Notes under the pieces: model-generated
Database searches by the model: none
What the model saw: the letters and a program-made list of their open reading frames with translations, nothing else
Told to the model about the DNA's origin: nothing
DNA from: JBMOLK01 sp049325575
GTDB taxonomy: Bacteria > Bacillota > Clostridia > Acetivibrionales > Acetivibrionaceae
Direction of reading: 5' to 3'
Assembly (NCBI GenBank): GCA_049325575.1
Contig: JBMOLK010000193.1
Location: 1-9,343 of the forward strand
DNA length: 9,343 bases
Program-made: the position numbers and the translations under genes
Shown here: positions 6,801 through 9,343 of the stretch, in pieces
Numbering within the stretch: position 1 is the first letter of the stretch
Layout: every line of letters starts with the position of its first letter

Positions 6801-9343
6801 ATATCATACTTCCAATATTTCGTTACATTATTATCCGGGTCTGTTACCGTTTTCAATTTTCCATTGTCATAATATGTATACCTGTATCCATGATCACCGT
6901 TGTAAAAGTGATTATTAATATCGTCCAAGTTTTCATTATACAAATTGGGAAATACTTCCTTCATCTTTCTTCCCTCGTTATCATATGTTATCCGGGTTGT
7001 CTCCTTGTTTCCTCCAGTCTGGATAGTTTTTTCAAGCATACCATTATCATCATATATATAGTCTACCCTATAACCTTTTGGAGAAACAGTATACATTTTT
7101 CTTCCAATTACATCATAGCTGTAAATAGTAATTATCGGATTTTCAGCGGTACTCTCCGGGTCTTCAATTGACTTTATATTACCGTTTGTATCATAGTCAT
7201 ATGTTATTACTCCACCTTCAGGATCCTTTACAGACTGAAGTAATCCTCCGCTGTATCCCATCTTTTGTGCCTCTGTTTGAGGAAAGTATGTGTATACTGT
7301 TATATCAAAGTCATCCTCGTTATCAGCACCTAAAACTGGATAAGCACTCCTGTCGGTTAATGCGACTTTATAACGATACTTGGCTTTTCTTACGAGATTT
7401 TTTTGTTCGTTATCATACTCATAGAAAGTATAATTGCCCTCTTCATCCTTTTCCCACATTAAATTGTTATTTGAGTAATAGCCTATTTCCTTACGGGATT
7501 TATCGGGGTTAACTATGGTAATTATATTTCCTCTGTCGTCCCGTTCATATATAGTGACATTACCGTAGCGGTCAGTCTGCGACAATTCCTCACCAAATTC
7601 ATTATATTCAATAGTAGTTACCCCTTGATAAGGGTCTTCATAACGACTTATATGTTTCATACTGTCGTATCCTTGAACTGTCTGCCGTTTATTGCTTCCA
7701 TCACCCCTGTCACTTGAAACAATGACGGTTTGAGAATTTATAAAATCATAATAGTACGTAGACATTTTCCCCATTGCATCAGTTAAGCTAACAACCAGAT
7801 TTAAATTTGGGCCGGGCGAATGATTATATACAAGCGATTCAATAAGTTTTCCGTATGAATCAGTTACACTGTCCAGGAAGCCGGAACCGTCATATCCATA
7901 GGTTATTTTATTTCTCAAAGGGCCTGTAACCTCAAACAACTGTTTGTCAGAATTATAATGATAATCCACCCTTATACCTGCAGCATCAATAATATAATCT
8001 ATCAAGTTCTGATCATTGTAGCAGATAGTAAAAAAGTTTCTTCCTTTACCATTACTGATTTCCCTTGTCTTTGTTGAAGGATCAATATCATGTATCTTTA
8101 CTGTATTACCATTCCCATCCCTCATTAAAGTCAAATTACCACTTGAATTAAATTCGTACTGGAATAATTCCTTGGTTGTCAAAGTAAATACTCCGGTAGA
8201 ACTGTCCTTCTGAAGCTTGTTTCTCGTATTTTTTCCAGTATAGCCATCAGAATTTTTATCATAAACTTGCATACTTCCGTTTGGTAGCTTTACAAGTGCT
8301 ATATTTCCAAATTCCTTAACACTTCCTTCAAGGCTGAATGTCCAGCCCCTTCCGAAAGGACTATCCTCCCTATCATCCAGTGAGTTATATGTTCTTGAAA
8401 TACCTATGTCAAACCCAGGTACTTTAATGCTCATGTCGGTATATGTGCGCGAGTAGTTACCAGTAGCAGCATTGACACCATTCTTACCGAAATGTAGGGC
8501 ATCAACTGTTGTATATGAATGTTTAAGGAAGGGATAGTATACTATTTCATCCTCATTCCCAATTGAAATTTTATCTCCGTCACCTATCCAAACCGATTCT
8601 TTGTTAATATATGTATATATACTGGGTCCAGTTGGTGAATCCCAGTAGTTAAAGCGTGCATCCAATAGAGGTGCATCTAATCCATTTATATAACTCATTC
8701 CATATTCATTATTACTAAAAGTATTAAACAGTAATGTAACTTTTTCATTAAATGTTTTAATAGAACGAGCAGAATCAAGGATAGCAGAATTTATTAGGCG
8801 AACTCTCCCATTATAGTTTTCAATTCCAGTATCAGCATATCTTATCTTCACATACTCACCGTTAAATAATCCACCTTCTTTAACTCTAAATCCTCCCCAA
8901 TGATCTCCTCCAATAACATCACATTCTCCAATATGGTTAAAATTGCTGTCCTTATAAGCCGTCACAACCACAGGGTACACTGCGTTCCCTTTTATAATCA
9001 TAGTACCCTCAATATAAAAAGACCATGGCCCATCAAAAAGCATTACAGTTCCCGGTTCTATTGTAAACGTAATATCTTTAGGAATCCACATACTACCTGT
9101 TACATCGTATATACCTTTTGTTAGATGCATATCTGTTGAAATCTGTCCATAATGCAATGTATTGTAATTAAGTTCTACACTGTTTCTCCTATTATTTATA
9201 TATTTATTATCTGATATTCCGCCGAATATAGATGCTTTTAGTGAATTAATTAGTATACTTATTGGATATTCTATACAGTTACTTATTGTATTATTCTTTA
9301 TATTAACGTTATCTGCATTATCAATCCCCTCCAATAATATACC
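803..9343 (-). CDS. Giant RHS/YD-repeat polymorphic toxin with beta-helix, golvesin-like and dockerin modules (5'-partial)
   Basis: The frame is open from the right edge to a TAG stop at 803-805, giving at least 2,843 residues. In-frame codons GGT ATA TTA precede the TTG at 9334, no ribosome binding site or signal peptide is seen, and the first residues already read as beta-helix, so the real start lies upstream of the window. Domains in order: parallel beta-helix, DUF6531-like segment, about 60 YD units split by a golvesin-like insert, type I dockerin, RHS core ending in DPSGH, helical linker, ART-like toxin tip. RHS proteins of this type form a hollow shell around a variable C-terminal toxin and deliver it to neighbouring cells; secretion through Sec and surface location are inferred. 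The next gene, 30 bp downstream, is the likely immunity gene, probably co-transcribed. The promoter is not in the window. RHS identity is very secure; toxin activity is inferred. Confidence 0.95.
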   Translation of the reverse strand, partial: GILLEGIDNADNVNIKNNTISNCIEYPISILINSLKASIFGGISDNKYINNRRNSVELNYNTLHYGQISTDMHLTKGIYDVTGSMWIPKDITFTIEPGTVMLFDGPWSFYIEGTMIIKGNAVYPVVVTAYKDSNFNHIGECDVIGGDHWGGFRVKEGGLFNGEYVKIRYADTGIENYNGRVRLINSAILDSARSIKTFNEKVTLLFNTFSNNEYGMSYINGLDAPLLDARFNYWDSPTGPSIYTYINKESVWIGDGDKISIGNEDEIVYYPFLKHSYTTVDALHFGKNGVNAATGNYSRTYTDMSIKVPGFDIGISRTYNSLDDREDSPFGRGWTFSLEGSVKEFGNIALVKLPNGSMQVYDKNSDGYTGKNTRNKLQKDSSTGVFTLTTKELFQYEFNSSGNLTLMRDGNGNTVKIHDIDPSTKTREISNGKGRNFFTICYNDQNLIDYIIDAAGIRVDYHYNSDKQLFEVTGPLRNKITYGYDGSGFLDSVTDSYGKLIESLVYNHSPGPNLNLVVSLTDAMGKMSTYYYDFINSQTVIVSSDRGDGSNKRQTVQGYDSMKHISRYEDPYQGVTTIEYNEFGEELSQTDRYGNVTIYERDDRGNIITIVNPDKSRKEIGYYSNNNLMWEKDEEGNYTFYEYDNEQKNLVRKAKYRYKVALTDRSAYPVLGADNEDDFDITVYTYFPQTEAQKMGYSGGLLQSVKDPEGGVITYDYDTNGNIKSIEDPESTAENPIITIYSYDVIGRKMYTVSPKGYRVDYIYDDNGMLEKTIQTGGNKETTRITYDNEGRKMKEVFPNLYNENLDDINNHFYNGDHGYRYTYYDNGKLKTVTDPDNNVTKYWKYDIYGNLEIEEKPNGSVYRYTYDVLDRLTGIYFVSSFDRELLIPLSEELLEEYSYGTLDGKTLPDGTVIKYTSKIVTRYLSSTEFAITSYILDDSGRLVLQKNPDGGTISNEYYLNGKIKSHTDLNGNKTYYKYDLYNPVEKYKYDEKWTPFKSIKNGTSIITKYSYSKIIYDRNGRVKSVVTENDEIGVDYYESADSNGDGERPTNFVTATYNYYKNGKLQSITEGTGKKVFYHYDNDGILESEKVYTSPTEYNLIEYNNNHLGKPLQKKVYVKAGEILYSDDSINSTNTVLVTDYSYDKNGNLKTITYPDRNTLDTFPDRLVTVYGYDNMNRQTSVSQTSTNEEGEIITLATSTTYGWNGKPLTKTDANGNTTKYEYNLRGLETKTIRGILVSSWTDPGYAETEGTWSDSGISGYRTNNSRTTTAQNSKAVWTLTLPVEGQYNVYTWYPYDVDNTKNANFTVKSNEISDSKSIDQSLNVGKWNLIGTYTFKKGTDEKISVEVALTSGTGKTQADSLMFEPVLPREVTSFSYDRGGRKIAEVTPQNYDISKAEAKDMNNRFTYAYDSMDRLKAVGFIGYEFKVGALNTLEQSSLNITLKAYDYDYNGNVIKEWDALGLQKGYYTEYTYTPQNQIETVLDPVGRERGLTFTSKYEYDTIGRIFRETLANRNPDEDKESITTYLYTFNKNENGEIISTDVKKKVNITDPNANASESVVEQNIYDLTDNLIVRIDGNKKQTTYLYNAFGKVKQVNYPGDTQQDFISILPNTVEYSYDVFGNLRKQKDTFGTIDLYTYDGQGRVLTHTTKKEDNQEAINTSMGYDKNGNVIYTVDGNLNRTDYSYDEFNRLISTKISVNNADSQVSIHTSINNYDLNGNIIGVTKRVEARGKTVENTFTYIYDPLDRLVQKNYIKFEENIPYAKTIHMLEYYHNSTQSKSYEAPNDDSTNFNVTEFKYDKNNRLIATIDPEHTDTDLFNHIETREYDNLGSLYKKVDGRGNVTTYRYDELNRLVEVENAKKEKTIYIYDLNGNMLSQQIGRENAGGIKITKFYYNAANKLSKRVDPLGDGIDSKTELYTYYPNGNLKTKKDKKGQVTTYIYDIHGRLKNETVGDITITYGYDNNGNQTSITAGTEIVERQYDELNRVKVKTVTYDQGSSLKTSYTYDIIPEASGIPGVDPADIPLGCIAEKTADSRNNEILKVYDGEGKLVYIVSEGSTTTYEYYENGSRKSVTYPGGAKEVYSYHKDNLLKQLINYKMVNGQIVEMDRYTYEYDGAHNQDYKIEYINGKTIGRTDYAYDELNRLIQVKEPDAAGKTTDYVYDASGNRWIETITKGTEVIENKYYYNEQNRLTNVESRVNSVLKKKLKYGYDENGNRTTTTEHLYNNDIVSSINVVEENQYDELNRLINTIADGVRIQNTYNGEGLRVTKKVGNALTRYFYEYDKVILETDSSGNQIARSVYGTNLLIKDINGLRVYYMYNGHGDVSSLINANTGEVIEDFYYDSFGNVTSEKILYGDADSDGIVTANDYALTRDYVLAKISKFPSPYGKRAADVNGSGSIDSTDCILIQRHILGIITYFPPDRNQDEYINDRSLTGYAGYQYDNETGLYYLNARMYDPKIARFLQEDTYLGDPNDPLSLNLYAYCHNEPIMYIDPSGHNNILNDFKEKLKHYAEKKLADAFNAVLSFTVNTVTDYESTEEAIRYVVENPGEVAKNVVYQTVSDIKETATETVDAIVSGDVDKLTDIGAKLVVDVAADFILEKYLFSDLKLPGSTDEVLGFSVGRTGRYTSTDLPELDSRFMSNKSSLDITTVTDPDSIPHHSALLSERGIPSSAQELGLDGSWDMQMSLNRTLDSVFNESPGTGVGGNGFGKNPNIVRRAVTPEQAEAILNGKGIIKETPFHKTTPTQHVAGTKHSRNPWTSTTKRAESAEYFATHGGTRPANPIVEIDLSKINPENILDVSTTELAAQHLKTPFTRNAASFHQEVLIKGDIPQEAIIGFVNK
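806..1192 (-). other. Domain: C-terminal toxin tip, ADP-ribosyltransferase-like (proposed)
   Basis: Residues about 2715-2843. The segment reads NIVRRAVTPEQAEAILNGKGI, HVAGTKHSRNPWTSTTKRAES, NPIVEIDLSKI, ILDVSTTELAAQHL, ASFHQEVLIKGDIPQEAI. This order resembles ART-fold toxin tips: an Arg on the first strand (R2718 or R2719), an STS-like strand (T2761-S2762-T2763), and a last strand with Glu near a turn (Q2824-E2825 before VLIKGDIP). I have seen similar 'H-V-G...FISTT...A...IVEIDLSK...EVLI-G-IP-EAI' ends in bacterial toxins. Such enzymes would move ADP-ribose from NAD+ to a target inside the recipient cell; the target cannot be told from the sequence. An NAD-binding fold with another activity is possible. 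Confidence 0.55.
1193..1840 (-). other. Variable C-terminal linker, helical then disordered
   Basis: Residues 2499-2714. The first half looks strongly helical and charged (KEKLKHYAEKKLADAFNAVL; EEAIRYVVENPGEVAKNVV; SDIKETATETVDAIV), with a weakly hydrophobic stretch (IGAKLVVDVAADFILEKYLF). The second half is Ser/Gly/Pro-rich and ends in a glycine-rich hinge (SPGTGVGGNGFGKNPN) just before the toxin candidate. This matches the general form of pre-toxin regions in RHS tips. I recognise no named family in it. Confidence 0.6.
1841..2035 (-). other. Domain: RHS repeat-associated core
   Basis: Residues 2434-2498. The sequence LTGYAGYQYDNETGLYYLNARMYDPKIARFLQED, then NLYAYCHNEPIMYIDPSGH, is the highly conserved RHS-associated core (TIGR03696 type) that plugs the shell and precedes the toxin. 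In studied relatives two Asp residues of this core act in self-cleavage that frees the toxin; the equivalents here would be D2467 (RFLQED) and D2494 (PxxxxDPxG). The last position is His, not the Leu of the textbook PxxxxDPxGL motif. Sequence variability begins right after this point. Confidence 0.95.
2075..2269 (-). other. Domain: type I dockerin inside the RHS protein
   Basis: Residues 2356-2420. Two calcium loops are complete: D2357-A-D2359-S-D2361-G-I-V-T2365-A-N-D2368 and D2393-V-N2395-G-S2397-G-S-I-D2401-S-T-D2404. Each is followed by the dockerin F-helix (YALTRDYVL and CILIQRHILG), and the module ends in YFPP. The 65-residue length and the spacing of 36 residues between loops are normal for type I dockerins, which anchor enzymes to cohesins of a cellulosome scaffoldin. 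Positions 10-11 of the loops, which help set cohesin choice, are AN and ST, so the two halves are not identical. The dockerin lies between the YYDSFGN strand and the YAGYQYD core, not at a terminus. Confidence 0.93.
2270..5242 (-). repeat. YD-repeat array 2 (about 34 units)
   Basis: Residues about 1365-2354, with about 34 YD units by eye, more regular than array 1. Several units share the heptad YDELNRL (or close forms), and their DNA is nearly the same: the 18-mer at 2601-2618 recurs exactly at 3783-3800, with diverged versions near 2905-2930, 3379-3400 and 4264-4290. This suggests duplication or conversion inside the gene. The array ends in the typical pre-core signature YMYNGHGDVSSLINANTG...YYDSFGN, after which the dockerin is inserted. 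Confidence 0.93.
5243..5624 (-). other. Domain: golvesin C-terminal / xanthan-lyase-like beta-sandwich inserted between YD repeats
   Basis: Residues about 1238-1364. The series GYAETEGTWSDSG-I-SGYRTNN, KAVWTLTLPVEGQYNVYTWYP, NANFTV, SIDQ, GKWNLIGTYTFKKG, VEVALTSG and ADSLMFEPV matches the well-known module 'GTW-SGY-G-N...A-W-P-L-xGxYxVYxWW...N-A-F-V...Q..GxWxxLGxxxF..G...V-L......ADAVRF'. It is a 125-residue beta-sandwich often attached to secreted hydrolases and surface proteins and proposed to bind carbohydrate. YD units resume immediately afterwards (TSFSYDRGGRK), so it is an insert into the array, presumably projecting from the shell. Confidence 0.75.
5636..8158 (-). repeat. YD-repeat array 1 (about 25 units)
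   Basis: Residues about 393-1233. By eye I count about 25 units of the type YxYDxxGxL/I followed by a strand and a DPxG or DxNGN turn, spaced by some 20-45 residues (for example YEYDNEQKN, YDYDTNGNI, YSYDVIGRK, YIYDDNGML). YD units form the beta-strand spiral of the RHS cocoon. One unit near residue 1039 carries an extra DSNGDGE loop. The array is uninterrupted and contains no frameshift. The golvesin-like module ends it. Confidence 0.93.
8300..8482 (-). other. Domain: DUF6531-like N-terminal RHS segment
   Basis: Residues about 285-345. The pattern GxNxxTGNYSRTYTD, then PGFDIGISRTYNS, then SPFGRGWTFSLEGS (FGRGW at 327-331) and a strand with LPNGSMQVYD is the standard entry segment found just before the YD repeats of many RHS and WapA-like proteins. 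It marks the point where the beta-helix stalk ends and the RHS shell begins. The identification rests on recognition of the motif order, not on a search. Confidence 0.8.
8520..9343 (-). other. Domain: right-handed parallel beta-helix (N-terminal part, truncated by the window)
   Basis: Residues about 1-272 of the giant protein. The first residues (GIDNADNVNIKNNTISNC) show the NxI-xxN-xI rhythm of parallel beta-helix coils. A second section follows with the sequence logic 'initial value / IEPGTVMLF / IEGTMIIKGNAVYPVVVTA / WGGFRV / YVKIRYADTGI / FNYWDSPTGP', which I know from secreted surface proteins with beta-helix repeats; the NYW-xSPxGP end motif is at about 228-236. Such helices usually bind polysaccharide or act as a stalk. 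Since the chain starts in mid-coil, more coils and the signal peptide probably lie to the right of the window. Confidence 0.75.

Noticed and set aside
6890..7512. Plus-strand ORFs of 93 and 114 codons (6890-7171 and 7168-7512)
   Set aside because: They lie inside the YD array on the opposite strand, encode low-complexity sequence rich in Ile, Tyr, His and Ser that mirrors the repeated YD codons, and match no family.
8900..9124. Plus-strand ORF of 74 codons
   Set aside because: It is antisense to the beta-helix region and has no family features; the minus strand explains this DNA fully.

Overview
The window is AT-rich and carries one gene cassette on the minus strand. Its main part is a single uninterrupted reading frame of more than 8.5 kb that runs off the right edge. 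It encodes a giant secreted-type RHS/YD-repeat protein. A 101-codon gene follows immediately downstream, and an intrinsic terminator closes the unit. The base composition, strong GGAGG-type ribosome binding site and YD-repeat style fit a Firmicute. The decisive clue is a complete type I dockerin module, which points to a cellulosome-forming anaerobic clostridium (the Ruminiclostridium / Acetivibrio / Pseudobacteroides kind). The genus is an inference; no species can be named from the sequence.

Layout, left to right: 1-415 is AT-rich DNA with no convincing gene, holding a 12-bp inverted repeat and a doubtful 26-codon ORF. 416-449 is a rho-independent terminator for the minus strand. 467-772 is a small, mostly helical, acidic protein, proposed as the immunity protein. 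803-9343 is the giant protein; its true start and signal peptide lie beyond the window. Residue numbers in this annotation count the TTG codon at 9334 as residue 1.

Domain order of the giant protein, N to C: parallel beta-helix (about 1-272); DUF6531-like RHS entry segment (about 285-345); first YD array (about 393-1233, about 25 units); a golvesin/xanthan-lyase-like beta-sandwich (about 1238-1364); second YD array (about 1365-2354, about 34 units); type I dockerin (2356-2420); RHS-associated core ending in DPSGH (2434-2498); a helical variable linker (2499-2714); and a C-terminal toxin candidate (about 2715-2843) with features of an ADP-ribosyltransferase fold.

The working model is a polymorphic toxin/immunity pair. 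The YD arrays and core would form the RHS shell that encloses the toxin tip. The small downstream gene would protect the producer. The unusual point is that the shell carries a cellulosome-docking module, so the toxin might be displayed on a cohesin scaffold at the cell surface or on plant fibre. That combination is the main thing worth following up.
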